A stretch of 64,000 nucleotides of DNA from Granulicella pectinivorans (GTDB taxonomy: Bacteria > Acidobacteriota > Terriglobia > Terriglobales > Acidobacteriaceae). A program made the translations under genes and the position numbers. The stretch covers positions 1,612,001 through 1,676,000 of the forward strand of contig NZ_FOZL01000001.1 in assembly GCF_900114625.1 (NCBI RefSeq), read 5' to 3'. Positions 9,601 to 18,868 of the stretch are shown in pieces. The notes beneath the pieces are model-generated. The model ran no database searches, was not told where the DNA came from, and was given only the letters and a program-made list of their open reading frames with translations. Position 1 is the first letter of the stretch. Every line of letters starts with the position of its first letter.

Positions 9601-9763
9601 AGAGGCCACGGCAACGACGAAGACACCAACGACAACAGCAACAACAACAGCAGCAGAAGAAGATACAGCAAGGACAAAGCAACAGCATGGACAGAAGCAG
9701 ATCCCCGGCACCTGCGGCAGAATCTTCGGAGATGACGACCAAGAAGGCAACAAGAGGAACGAG
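9601..9763. other. Purine/CA-rich non-coding stretch
   Basis: The top strand is nearly free of T for about 160 bases, with CAACAG and GAAGAA runs. The open frames crossing it encode only low-complexity Thr/Lys/Arg and have no ribosome site, so I read it as non-coding spacer, possibly an untranslated tail of the GH3 transcript. Confidence 0.5.
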
Positions 9764-9803
9764 AAGGCCTGAAGACGCGTCGTGGGGTGTCTTCAGGCCT
9801 TTG
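9764..9803. terminator. Bidirectional hairpin terminator between GH3 and GH18 genes
   Basis: The inverted repeat AAGGCCTGAAGAC / GTCTTCAGGCCTT has 13-base arms and a 12-base loop, with a short T run after it. It lies between two converging genes and ends one base before the GH18 stop codon region. Confidence 0.75.
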
Positions 9804-9804
9804 T

Positions 9805-11907
9805 CTATTTGGCTGGTTTGTAGTCGTGGAGCAGGGGGCCTACTTCGTTGGAGAAGAGGTAGTTGGCGCGGTGGTCGTAGTCGAGGGTCCAGAACATGGC
9901 GCCGATCATGCCTGGGTAGCCGGTGGAGTTGCGGAGTTTGTAGGTGGTTTCGGCTGGGGCCTTGCCGGTGATGATGTAGTCCATGGACTGGGAGACGATG
10001 GCGGGGGTGGTGTCTCCGGTGAGGAAGCCTACGGCGACTTGATTGGCGGGGAGGGGTGGAAAGAAGTGCTTGGGGTCGCCGCCTACGTTGAAGCCGTGGA
10101 GGAGGAGCTCGGTCATGGCGGCGTGGTAGTCCACGGATCCGGGCTGGTAGATCTCGCCGTCGAGGCCCTGGAGGGGTGGAGTGTTGTAGTCCTGCACGTC
10201 GATGAAGGAGAGGATGTCGCGGATGGCGTAGGTGATCGCAAGGTAAGAGCCGAACTGGCCGCCGTAGCTGGGGTAGCCGGCGGGTATTTGGGTGCCTTCG
10301 GGTACGAGCGAGATCATGAAGCCGGTGCCGAAGTGGTCGTGGAGCTGGCGGAGAGCGCCGATGAGGTTGACGATGGAGGGCGTGGTGGGATGCTTGAAGT
10401 CGGTGTCGCCTGGGTCGATGGAAAGGGATGGGCTTTCGAAGTCGATGTCGATGCCGTCGAAACCGTAGTCGGAGACGATCTTGATGACGGAGGAGACGTA
10501 GTTGGGAACACGGTTGGGGTCGGCGAGGGTGAAGTGCTGGCCCCCGCCGCCGAGGGAGATCATAACCTTCTTGCCCTGGCTCTTGAGAAAGGCGATGTCG
10601 GCTTTGAACTGCGCAGTGTCGAGGCCGGCCGGGGTGTGGAACTGCATGGTGCCTTCGGGTGCGTTTTTATCGGGCGTGGCGAAGGCTACGATGACGACGT
10701 CCCATTGCGGGGAGATCTGGCGGAGGGGCAGGATGGACTCAGCGCGGGAGTAGCCGGCCCAGTAGCCGATGAGCTTATGTCCGTTGGGTTGGGCAGGCAG
10801 GGCGATGGCGTTGGGACGCTGGGTGGTGGAGGGCTCGACGAAGTCGCCTCCGCTGCGAGTGGGGCAGGGTTTGGAGGGCTCGGGTAGGGCGGTGGTGTCG
10901 GGGAAGCTGTAGGTGGTGCCGAAGGGGGCGGACGGGCCGGTGTACCAGGGCAACAGGGCTGCAGTCTGGAGGTGATAGGCCCCGGCGGCGAAGGGCTTCG
11001 AGGCGGGGATGTTGTTTTTGGAGTTGGTGTTGGTGGGTTCGAGGAGGAAGTACTGGGTGGCCACGCCGGTGCCACCGCAGCGGCCCTGGTCGCCGCCGTT
11101 GACGCTGGCGAGACGGAGCCATCCGGGGAAGGTGTTGCCGGGGTGGGGAAGGCGGCGGTTGCCGTGGAAGAGGGGATCGTGGAGCGGGTCGTTGAGGAAC
11201 TCGGCGAGCTGCTGGGTGAGCGGCTGGACGTCCTTGTCTTCTACGACAGCAGGTGCGGCGTGGAGATAGGAGCCGAGGACGAAGGAGTTGCCGGTGGCGG
11301 TGTCGACACCGTGCGTGCCCCAGGAGCAGCACTCGGTGGCGTCGCCGTCGGCGTAGAAGGTGGTGTTGTGCGTGAGGGCGATGATGAGTTTGCCGTCTTG
11401 CCGGGGGAGTTGTTTGAAGATCGCTTTCTGGAGGAACTCGACGTCGACGACGGCGAAGGCCGTGCCGCTCTTCTTCGAGGTGAGGATGTAGCCGTAGCCG
11501 GCGGGAATGGATAGGGTGATGGGCTTGATCTCAGGCCTGGCGAGGAGGGTGTGCCAGCCTGCGGACCTGGGGAAGGTGGTGCGGAGCAGGGCGTCGCCGT
11601 ACTGCGTGGTGTTGGTGGGGCCGAAGGCGAACTTCGAGAAGACGGGTGAGGCCAGCACGCGGGGGACGTCGGCGGAGGCGTCCATGAGGAAGGGCTTGCC
11701 TGCGATTTGTTTGGTCTCGAAAGAGAGCGTGACGGGTACGAGGACGGTGGGGAGCGTTGTCGTCACGCCGTTGGCGGGATCGGCGCCGGCGATGGTATAG
11801 GTGTTGGAGCCGATGGTCTGCTGAAAGGTGGCGATGGTTCCTTGCGCGTGGACGATGGAGAGGGATAGAACAGAGAGCAGGACGGCGGACAACTGCTTGA
11901 TCGGCAT
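9805..11907 (-). CDS. Secreted protein with C-terminal GH18 chitinase domain
   Basis: The 700-residue protein has a signal peptide (about residues 1-21, ending VHAQ). From about residue 376 it has a GH18 fold: LIGYWAGY, KVMISLGGGG and the catalytic signature DGIDIDFE near 484-491, which keeps the DxxDxDxE acid. The end (MFWTLDYD) fits the GH18 last strand. Residues 22-370 form a domain I do not recognise, with a CCSWGTHG motif and beta-rich segments. The likely activity is cleavage of chitin or a related N-acetylglucosamine polymer outside the cytoplasm. It is divergent from the gene at 12012. Confidence 0.85.
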   Translation of the reverse strand: MPIKQLSAVLLSVLSLSIVHAQGTIATFQQTIGSNTYTIAGADPANGVTTTLPTVLVPVTLSFETKQIAGKPFLMDASADVPRVLASPVFSKFAFGPTNTTQYGDALLRTTFPRSAGWHTLLARPEIKPITLSIPAGYGYILTSKKSGTAFAVVDVEFLQKAIFKQLPRQDGKLIIALTHNTTFYADGDATECCSWGTHGVDTATGNSFVLGSYLHAAPAVVEDKDVQPLTQQLAEFLNDPLHDPLFHGNRRLPHPGNTFPGWLRLASVNGGDQGRCGGTGVATQYFLLEPTNTNSKNNIPASKPFAAGAYHLQTAALLPWYTGPSAPFGTTYSFPDTTALPEPSKPCPTRSGGDFVEPSTTQRPNAIALPAQPNGHKLIGYWAGYSRAESILPLRQISPQWDVVIVAFATPDKNAPEGTMQFHTPAGLDTAQFKADIAFLKSQGKKVMISLGGGGQHFTLADPNRVPNYVSSVIKIVSDYGFDGIDIDFESPSLSIDPGDTDFKHPTTPSIVNLIGALRQLHDHFGTGFMISLVPEGTQIPAGYPSYGGQFGSYLAITYAIRDILSFIDVQDYNTPPLQGLDGEIYQPGSVDYHAAMTELLLHGFNVGGDPKHFFPPLPANQVAVGFLTGDTTPAIVSQSMDYIITGKAPAETTYKLRNSTGYPGMIGAMFWTLDYDHRANYLFSNEVGPLLHDYKPAK

Positions 11908-12011
11908 GGCGAGCTTCAGGATCCTTTAAAACAGGATGACAACGGGCGTAGCCAGCGTTTCATGCAGGGTCGACGTACCGTTAGGGCAGGCGACCTACGG
12001 CGGGAGAATAA

Positions 12012-12878
12012 GTGATTCGCACGATGGATGAAGTGACGCTCGCGGTTTTGGAGGCGAGACTCAGGACGATTTTGCCTCCGGAGTATCAGGAGACCTACGA
12101 GGAGGTGCAGCCTGTCTCGATGGGCTCCGCCGGTCTGGTGTACGGGAGCGATGGGCGGGTTGCGTGGAACGAGATGTGGAAGAGTTTTTGCGATCTGGCG
12201 ATGGCGGGTGGACCGCCGCACAGGGGGACTCTGCTGGAGCCTGGGTTGCGGAGCGAGATCGAGGGACAGGCCGGGCGCTATCGGCAGGTCGTCGAAGAGA
12301 TATGCCGGGGCATCACACTGGTGACTGGGCTGGAGGCTGCTGCTTCGCGCACGGCTGGATGGGTGCGGGTAGAGTGCGCGCATGCGGCGATGGCTGGATG
12401 GCTGGTACGGGCGATCGTGATGGAGAATATCTCGTGCCGGTATGAGGGGACGGTGATCTTTCTGCCGGGGGGACCTGGGTACCGAATGGAGAAGGAGATC
12501 AAGAACGTGGTGACGGTGATGGCGAAGACTTGCCATTACTGGTTGGGGCATATGCCTTTGGCGCAGCAAGAGGTGATCGCGGACGTGTTCGCTGAGGAGC
12601 CGCTTGTCCAGGTGGGTCACGATGGGGACGGGGCATGGCTGGCTGGTGCCATTCATCGGGAGACCGGGCTGCGTGCTTCGAACCATGCCTATGCGGGGTG
12701 GCTGGGGTTGGAATGTGCGGATGTGCGGGCGGCGATCTGGATGATGCGGATGATGGTGGCCAGCCATGTGATTTCGCGGCGGGAGGGCACGGTTGTATTT
12801 GTCCCGGTAGGGCCGGAGAGCGTTCTGAGACAGGTGGTGCGGGTGTATGGTTTCGCGAAAGCCCGGGGCGTCCTCTAG
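12012..12878 (+). CDS. Hypothetical protein with an internal duplication
   Basis: This 288-residue protein starts at a GTG, chosen because GGAG lies 5-6 bases upstream; the next ATG is four codons in. Two copies of one module are visible, at about residues 105-155 and 218-268. Each has TGL, then AGW, EC, a Trp-rich helix with an Arg, IS.R.EGTV.F.P and GP. No signal peptide or membrane span is seen. I do not recognise a catalytic motif. It stands alone, divergent from the GH18 gene and convergent with GH38. Confidence 0.7.
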   Translation: MIRTMDEVTLAVLEARLRTILPPEYQETYEEVQPVSMGSAGLVYGSDGRVAWNEMWKSFCDLAMAGGPPHRGTLLEPGLRSEIEGQAGRYRQVVEEICRGITLVTGLEAAASRTAGWVRVECAHAAMAGWLVRAIVMENISCRYEGTVIFLPGGPGYRMEKEIKNVVTVMAKTCHYWLGHMPLAQQEVIADVFAEEPLVQVGHDGDGAWLAGAIHRETGLRASNHAYAGWLGLECADVRAAIWMMRMMVASHVISRREGTVVFVPVGPESVLRQVVRVYGFAKARGVL

Positions 12879-13032
12879 AGAGGGGCGTGTCAACGGGCCA
12901 TCCGCGAAGCAGGGCGACGATGCGGGTCCGCAACTTGCTGCTGGAGCACTTGTTGAGCGGCGGAGGATATGTTCACCGGTGCGTTGGCCTTCGCTGAGGC
13001 GTGACGAAAGCCACACCCCAGCGAAGACATCG

Positions 13033-16000
13033 TTATCGGCTTGCCTGCTCCACCGTTGTGGGCATGGTGGTGCGGTTGAGGGTATCGAAGAGGGGCTGTG
13101 CCGGCGCAAGCGGCGCTGTCTCGTTCGCTACGGATAGGGCAAATATCTTGATCCTGCTATCGTTCGGCAACGTCAAGGTGTGGGCGTTCTCAGGGAGATC
13201 GATGGCGTACGCGAACAGGTAGGAGAACCGATAGGGCTGATTGAGTCCTTGCGGCGTATGGAAGTGCGAGGCATACCAGGCTACGTTCGCGGGCTTGATG
13301 TAGCCGGCGCGCAGACCAAGATAGTCCTGGGGATATTTGGGGCTTGGCACGCGGAGTTCGCGCTGCGTGAGGTCTGCGGTCGGCCACGTTGGCGTGTGGG
13401 CGGAGATGGCCCACTCGCGGTGGGGATCGTTGTCCTTCCATAGGCGCGTGTCCCATTGTCCGATGAAGCCGCCCCAATCCTGGATGTTGAGTTTCAGGGA
13501 CTTCGCATCGACGCGGAACTCGGCCGTTTGATCGCCTGCGCTTGAGGCCGCGAGCAGATAAACGCGGTTGAACTTGCCCTTGGGGAGCTGGATTGTCTGG
13601 CCCCGCGCGGCGACCGCGTTCATGCTTCCCGTGGCTGCGTTGGCGAGGTCGAAGGCGATGCCTCCCATTTGTATCTGCGCAGGTAGCATTTCTGCGGGGA
13701 AGGCGTTGCCCTTTCCGTCCATGCCTCCGTCGGGCGTCTTCGCATCATCGTTGGTGGAGGTCGCGAGGTCGTACTTGAGGGCGACAGGCTGCGATGTGAT
13801 CGAGCCCGCCCTGCTGGCTGAGGCGACGAGGCGGACTGCAAACGTCCGAGGCTGATAAGCCGTGAACGAGGTGACGAGAGCGCCGTCGCGTACGTGTGCC
13901 GATCCGATGGGCTGCTCCTGTGCATTAACCTCTCGGGCCGCGGCGACCGAAGCGGCGAAGGTTGCGCGGACATCGGCTGCGGGTTTGCCGTCCAACTCCA
14001 CCATCCGAAGAATGATTTCATCGCTCTGCTCTGCCTTCTTGAAGGCGAGCACGCGCACCCTGGAGGTGTTCAGCTTGAGCAGAGAGAGGCTCTTGCCCAT
14101 GGCTCCTTCGTGCTTTGTCGTGGCGAAGGCGCGCAATGGATCGTTGAGGCGATAGGCTTGCCAGTCGGCCTGGGCTTCGCGCCAGCCTGCGGCGTGTCCC
14201 ATGATGCCGAAGGTGATCTCGTGGTGTCCCCAGTCCTGGTTGGCCTGATCGGTGTAGCTGCCGGGATTGACGGGAAGCATGCCCGGGGTACGCAGCAGGG
14301 TAAGACGGATGGTGTTGTCCGTGGGCTTGTCGGAGCCGTTCTTGTAGTCGGTCAGGATGGTTGCGCCGAAGCTGCCGCTCTTGTCGGTGAGATCGATCCA
14401 ACGATGCGAGAAGACCTCGAACTGGCGTGGTGTTGCGTTGGGACGCTCGATGGTGCCGATGTCTTCGTTGTAGGTGGCGTTGGGGTTGGACGCGGTGAGG
14501 GGAAAGATAACCTTAAGGTTTGCGTCCTTGCTGCGCCAGTCGATGGAGTTCGAGAACTCGACACGGTTGCCGGCGTCGCCGGTTGCAAGGCTGACGGTTT
14601 GTACAAACTTCGATCCCTCGGCTGCGCGTGTGATTTCGAGCGATACGCGCACGGGGCCATTCTCTTTGATGCGAATGGATGCGTTGCCTGCGACGTAGTT
14701 GCGTGGTGCGGCCTGCTCCTGGTCGTAATCCATGTTCCAGGCTGGATACTGTTTGGGCGTGTCTTTGGAGAAGGCCATGCGGATGGGCGCTGCGAGCAGC
14801 TCTTTGCTCAGGCTCTTGTCGTAGATGCTGGAGACGTCACCCGCCGCATTGACCATGACCTTGTATCGGTCATTCTCCAGCGTGTTGGACGTGATCTTCA
14901 GCTTCGACTGCAACGGCATGCTTGCCGGGACGACGTCGTAGACCACGTAGCCTACGGAAGGTGCCTTGGCCGAGAAGAGCACCTTGCCATCCGTGATCTG
15001 CGCGGGGGAGAGTTCGCCGCTGGGGCTCCTCACTTGAACGGCCTTCGGAGTCGCGCCGCTGAAGTTGACCTTAGCCTCCACCAGGTCTTCGCGATCGACG
15101 TTGAGAGCGTTCGAGATGACGAGTGGAACTCCAACGCCGCGTGTATCCATGCCGGAGGCGATGGTTTCGGTTGCGCTGGTGAGCACTCCTGCAAACTGAT
15201 TCGCGACGATGACATCGTCGTTCCAGGCGAACTCATAGGTCGCGGGTGTTGCAGTTCCTGCGGCGGTATCGTGAAAATGGCCACCTAGCGCGAGGGTCCA
15301 GGCATCGTTGAGGCGCTGCCGTGGATAGGTTGGACCGCCCATCCACTCGGCTGCGACGGATGCTTTCTCGGCGGCGTCGGCGAGCATCTCGTTCTTGATG
15401 ACCCAACGCTTGTGATAGGCCTGCGAGGTGAGGGATCCGGCGGAGTGGTTGATGAGCTCGAGGTCACCCTGATAGGTGGGGAGGCGCGTGGACATCTCCG
15501 GCGTGATGTCGTTGAACATCTGGTCGGCGTTGGCCTCGATGACGTGTACGGGACCGAGGCCAACGCGAACGGGCGGTCCAGGCTTCGCTGTGAGCGTAAC
15601 GTCGGCACCGCGAACGAGCGGCGGTGAGGGTAGAACCGTCTCGCTCTTGGTCGCGATCGCTTCGAGGAGCTTGACTGTGCTCTCCTGCGTGGCGCCGCCC
15701 ATGTCTCCTACGCCGACGTAGTGGTAGTCGGCGTAGATGCCGGTGACGCGGCCGTCGAGGTCGATGCGTTTGACCCAGTTGGGCTCCGGATTGCGGGCGA
15801 AGAGTGCGACTTTTTGTGCGGGATCGGTGATGGTGGCGGAGCGGGTGCGGAGCTCTTCGATGGAGAGCTTCGGCAGATCGATCGGACCGTTTTCCTTGCT
15901 GAGATCGACGTAGGTATTGGTGTTGTAGCTGCCGGGGTTGAGTGCGGCCATGACGCGGCTGCCGTCGGGGCCGATCCAGACGCCGACATTGAAGGGGATG

Positions 16001-16635
16001 CCCTCGGGAGTTTGCTCGGGCGAGTTGGGGCCACCCACGATGGGTGCGGGCTGCCAGGTCGCGTTGAGCTTCTGGGTGGAGAAGCCTTTGACGCCGGCGT
16101 GCGCGAGAATGGCGGGCAGAGAGGCTGGAAAGCCGAAGCAGTCGGGGAGCATGTATTCGTTGCTCGCTTTGCCGAAGTCCTTGCGGTAGTACTCGTTGCC
16201 GTAGAGGATCTGGCGGAAGATTCCTTCGGCGCCGGGCAGGTTGACGTCACCCTCTTCCACGGACGATCCGGCTGGAAACCAGCGGCCCGCAGCGACGTAT
16301 TTGGTCATGCGTGCGTAGTCGTCGGGGAAGTACTCCTTCATGAGCCGATAACGATTGGAGCCAGTCCAGTTGAAGACGTAGTGCGGGTAGCGGTCGATGT
16401 AGTCGAAGTTGACTCGCATGGTCTTCAGCAGATACTCGCTGATGGTCTGGGGCATCTCCCAGCGCCACTGGGTGTCGAGGTGCGCGTAAGGGACGACGTA
16501 GAGCGTTGGCACCCTGGTGATGTCGGGAGCCTTGGTGGTTTGCGACTGGAGCGTCAGCGGTAAGCAAAGGGCGACTGCGGCGAGAGCGAGGGTCTGGCTG
16601 CGGGACGAGCGATTTGTGGAATGCCTGCGATACAT
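13033..16635 (-). CDS. GH38 family alpha-mannosidase, secreted
   Basis: The open frame extends to 17046, but the start at 16635 is preferred: GGAG lies 8 bases before this ATG and it begins a signal peptide (MYRRHSTNRS..., hydrophobic to about residue 31), while the upstream extension looks non-coding. The 1200-residue protein has the GH38 zinc-site motif AHLDTQWRW (His52, Asp54) and the nucleophile block LPDCFGFPAS (Asp165). The middle and C-terminal regions fit the mannosidase beta-sandwich domains, followed by an extra C-terminal beta domain. It removes alpha-mannose from glycans in the periplasm or outside. It is monocistronic, with a 1.1 kb upstream gap. Confidence 0.88.
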   Translation of the reverse strand: MYRRHSTNRSSRSQTLALAAVALCLPLTLQSQTTKAPDITRVPTLYVVPYAHLDTQWRWEMPQTISEYLLKTMRVNFDYIDRYPHYVFNWTGSNRYRLMKEYFPDDYARMTKYVAAGRWFPAGSSVEEGDVNLPGAEGIFRQILYGNEYYRKDFGKASNEYMLPDCFGFPASLPAILAHAGVKGFSTQKLNATWQPAPIVGGPNSPEQTPEGIPFNVGVWIGPDGSRVMAALNPGSYNTNTYVDLSKENGPIDLPKLSIEELRTRSATITDPAQKVALFARNPEPNWVKRIDLDGRVTGIYADYHYVGVGDMGGATQESTVKLLEAIATKSETVLPSPPLVRGADVTLTAKPGPPVRVGLGPVHVIEANADQMFNDITPEMSTRLPTYQGDLELINHSAGSLTSQAYHKRWVIKNEMLADAAEKASVAAEWMGGPTYPRQRLNDAWTLALGGHFHDTAAGTATPATYEFAWNDDVIVANQFAGVLTSATETIASGMDTRGVGVPLVISNALNVDREDLVEAKVNFSGATPKAVQVRSPSGELSPAQITDGKVLFSAKAPSVGYVVYDVVPASMPLQSKLKITSNTLENDRYKVMVNAAGDVSSIYDKSLSKELLAAPIRMAFSKDTPKQYPAWNMDYDQEQAAPRNYVAGNASIRIKENGPVRVSLEITRAAEGSKFVQTVSLATGDAGNRVEFSNSIDWRSKDANLKVIFPLTASNPNATYNEDIGTIERPNATPRQFEVFSHRWIDLTDKSGSFGATILTDYKNGSDKPTDNTIRLTLLRTPGMLPVNPGSYTDQANQDWGHHEITFGIMGHAAGWREAQADWQAYRLNDPLRAFATTKHEGAMGKSLSLLKLNTSRVRVLAFKKAEQSDEIILRMVELDGKPAADVRATFAASVAAAREVNAQEQPIGSAHVRDGALVTSFTAYQPRTFAVRLVASASRAGSITSQPVALKYDLATSTNDDAKTPDGGMDGKGNAFPAEMLPAQIQMGGIAFDLANAATGSMNAVAARGQTIQLPKGKFNRVYLLAASSAGDQTAEFRVDAKSLKLNIQDWGGFIGQWDTRLWKDNDPHREWAISAHTPTWPTADLTQRELRVPSPKYPQDYLGLRAGYIKPANVAWYASHFHTPQGLNQPYRFSYLFAYAIDLPENAHTLTLPNDSRIKIFALSVANETAPLAPAQPLFDTLNRTTMPTTVEQASR

Positions 16636-16766
16636 CGAGATCTCCAACCCCGCGCGGAACGGGGACTGCGTGTCTTTGGATGAGTCTTTGTTGGGCGAAC
16701 GAAGGCCTGGCTCTTCCTGAAACGTGTCCGTTTGGGTCGAGCGTAAGCGGTAACCGTTATACACAC

Positions 16767-16913
16767 ATGATGGTGGGATCGTCTTCAAACGCAGAAGAAC
16801 AAGCGGTCCACGTGCCCGGAAGGGCCGTGAAGAAGCGCATGCTGGACGCCCAGGAGAGGCAGCTACGGATGGATGTGCAGCGGCTGCAAGCCAAAGCCAA
16901 CGCAAGAGCATAG
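16767..16913 (+). CDS. Possible 48-residue small protein
   Basis: The frame begins ATGATG and encodes a small charged, helix-prone peptide (Ala/Gln/Arg/Lys rich in its second half). There is no clear Shine-Dalgarno sequence. It is not supported by homology I can recall and could be a chance frame or the tail of a decayed gene. Confidence 0.2.
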   Translation: MMVGSSSNAEEQAVHVPGRAVKKRMLDAQERQLRMDVQRLQAKANARA

Positions 16914-17013
16914 ATGTGTTTTCATCACGTCCGGCTCGACTTATGTTGAAAGAAGAGTAGGCTTCTTCGTCAGAGTCAGTAAGTTGAGTCTGAAAAAATA
17001 AAAGTAATATTGC

Positions 17014-17031
17014 CACTTTCCAGAGAAAGTG
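17014..17031 (-). other. Hairpin with T-rich flank, upstream of GH38
   Basis: CACTTTC and GAAAGTG pair across a 4-base loop. Read on the minus strand, the hairpin is followed by a T-rich stretch (TTTTATTTTTT within 20 bases), as in a weak intrinsic terminator. It would lie in the upstream region of the GH38 gene, or end an unseen minus-strand transcript. Confidence 0.35.
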
Positions 17032-17544
17032 ATGCGTTGCGGTCATAGTTTGAATCTGACGCGCATACCGTAACTTGAAATAAATCGATCACTGAATCAT
17101 GCCTGATGTAAAAGCGACACTAGGTTGCGAGTCTCCTCTGCTTCTGTGGGTTTAGAAAGGGATCGCACCATGGCGTACTGACACATGGAAATGTGAAATA
17201 AGCGCATCTCTGCGAGGCCGCGGTTGGGGCGACGGCGTGTAACTGTATCTTTGTGTTGCAATCACCGTCAGTGCATCGGAGTCGTCGTGCCGCCTCTGGA
17301 ATCGTATGGATTCGCAAGTGCCGGCATTGATACCGGCTGGACCTGGAGAAAGAGGGATGAGCAAAGCAGAGCGGCAGGATGAGTCGTTATATCCGTGAAG
17401 AAGACTTTCCTCCAAACGCGGGGGCTTGTCAACTTCAAAAGTGGAACGCTCCTATTGAGGGCCATGAGATATGTTGGATGTCTTACCGGATGTAACAGAA
17501 GAAGCATCTATGGTCTTCATTCTTCGACGTCGAAAAATATTATT

Positions 17545-17574
17545 TTGACAGCGAGTAAGAAACCCATGTAGTGT
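17545..17574 (+). promoter_or_regulatory. Candidate sigma-70 promoter of the tail-collar operon
   Basis: TTGACA at 17545-17550 is followed after 18 bases by TAGTGT at 17569-17574, with an A/T-rich stretch just upstream. The -35 box is perfect and the -10 box poor. It would give a leader of about 130 bases before the first tail-collar gene. Confidence 0.45.
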
Positions 17575-17711
17575 GACGCTCGTTAGTTACCTTTCTTCTT
17601 GTCTCTCCGGAGAGCACTGCACTTTGCAGTCTCTTGCTAAGACATTTCATTTTTCACTTATCAGGGATACTGAACCACGCCAACTGAACTCTATCTTGAA
17701 GGAGATCTCGC

Positions 17712-18245
17712 ATGTCAGATCAGTACTTAGGAGAAATTCGACCTGCCGGCTTCAATTTCGCCCCGTATGGCTGGGCGCTGTGTGCAGGACAGCTTGTGTC
17801 CATCCAGCAGTACTCGGCGCTGTTCTCTCTGCTGGGCACACAGTTCGGCGGGAATGGTACCACGAACTTTGCGCTGCCCAATCTGCAGGGCTCAGTGCTT
17901 GTGGGGCAGGGTACGCTTCCATCCGGGAACACCTATGAGATGGGGGAATCCGCAGGGGTGGCGCAGGTCACGCTGACCCAGAGCGAGATGCCCATCCATA
18001 CCCATGCTCCCGCAGCCAACTCAGGCGGTGGTGCAAACACCTCTCCCGCGAATTCGATCTGGGCTCTTGAGAGCGATTCCACGGGAAACGCCTGCGCTGC
18101 CTATGCTCCTCCGCCACCGAACGTGCAACTGCCGGTTACGCTGGTGCAGCCAAATGGGGGCAGCCAACCGCTCAGCGTGACACAGCCAACCCTCGTAGTG
18201 AACTACATCATCGCCCTGCAAGGCATCTTCCCGCAGCGCCCCTAA
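17712..18245 (+). CDS. Phage tail collar domain protein (MdpB/COG4675 type), 1 of 3
   Basis: The 177-residue protein starts SDQYLGEIRPAGFNFAPYGW and has the tail-collar pattern: CAGQLVSIQQYSALFSLLGTQFGGNG, FALPNLQG, a central HTH motif (HTHAP), and the C-terminal block VVNYIIALQGIFPQ. AAGGAG lies 8 bases before the ATG. The family is named after phage short-tail-fibre collars, but small proteins of this kind occur as tandem chromosomal genes far from prophages. The first of three similar genes followed by a GNAT gene. Function is unknown; it may form trimers. Confidence 0.85.
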   Translation: MSDQYLGEIRPAGFNFAPYGWALCAGQLVSIQQYSALFSLLGTQFGGNGTTNFALPNLQGSVLVGQGTLPSGNTYEMGESAGVAQVTLTQSEMPIHTHAPAANSGGGANTSPANSIWALESDSTGNACAAYAPPPPNVQLPVTLVQPNGGSQPLSVTQPTLVVNYIIALQGIFPQRP

Positions 18246-18289
18246 TCGCATTGAGCTTGAACCGACCGAAGAGAAAGAGAGAGATAGAG

Positions 18290-18826
18290 ATGGCTGAACC
18301 TTTTATTGGCGAAATACGGCAGGTAGGATTCAATTTCAGTGCGGTGGGCTGGCTCCCCTGTAATGGCCAGCTTTTGCCGATCTCGGAGAATGAAGCGCTC
18401 TACACCCTGCTTGGCACCACCTATGGTGGGGACGGAGTGCAGACGTTTGGCTTACCCAATCTGCAGGGCCGTATTCCCGTTCACCAAGGGCAACTTACTG
18501 GTGGAAGCAACTACGTCATGGGGCAGATGGCAGGGGTGGAAGCGGTGACGATCAACACGAACCAGTTGGCCAACCACACCCATGCTATCCAGGCCAGCAA
18601 TGCCCTTGGAACGGTGAACGTGCCGACGACCAAGTCCACATGGGCGCAGGTGACTGCCGACGGAAGCACCGGGAATCCGTCGTACGCGGCCTCTCCTGGA
18701 AATGCGATCCTCAGCCCGACGACGGTCTCCACCGCGGGAGCGAGCATGCCGTTGAGCATTCTTCAGCCCTACGTCGTTGTGAACTTCATGATCGCCACCG
18801 TGGGCATCTATCCGACCCAGAGCTAG
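18290..18826 (+). CDS. Phage tail collar domain protein, 2 of 3
   Basis: The 178-residue protein is a paralogue of its neighbours: AEPFIGEIRQVGFNF, CNGQLLPISENEALYTLLGTTYGGDG, FGLPNLQG, NHTHA and VVNFMIATVGIYPTQS. The frame runs back to a TTG at 18251, but the ATG at 18290 is chosen because the protein then begins exactly like the other two and a GAGAGA stretch precedes it. The gap to the previous gene is 44 bases, so the genes are probably cotranscribed. Confidence 0.85.
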   Translation: MAEPFIGEIRQVGFNFSAVGWLPCNGQLLPISENEALYTLLGTTYGGDGVQTFGLPNLQGRIPVHQGQLTGGSNYVMGQMAGVEAVTINTNQLANHTHAIQASNALGTVNVPTTKSTWAQVTADGSTGNPSYAASPGNAILSPTTVSTAGASMPLSILQPYVVVNFMIATVGIYPTQS

Positions 18827-18868
18827 ACACTTTCGCAAGAACTTTCAACAATGGAAAGGAAGCATCGT

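Larger units (their letters stand above)
16636..17711. other. Long intergenic region between GH38 and the tail-collar genes
   Basis: This gap of about 1.1 kb is richer in A/T than its surroundings. It holds an operator-like palindrome (CGGTAACCG) near 16748-16756, about 115 bases upstream of the GH38 start, a possible 48-codon ORF, a CACTTTC/GAAAGTG hairpin and a promoter-like site near 17545. The other open frames have no ribosome site or coding character. Part of it may be decayed DNA. Confidence 0.6.

Noticed and set aside
9605..9690. CRISPR-like or tandem repeat in the CAACAG-rich stretch
   Set aside because: There is no fixed repeat unit or spacing; it is low-complexity sequence.
13895..15288. 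A 464-codon frame on the plus strand opposite GH38
   Set aside because: The GH38 reading frame has all family motifs on the other strand; this frame has none.
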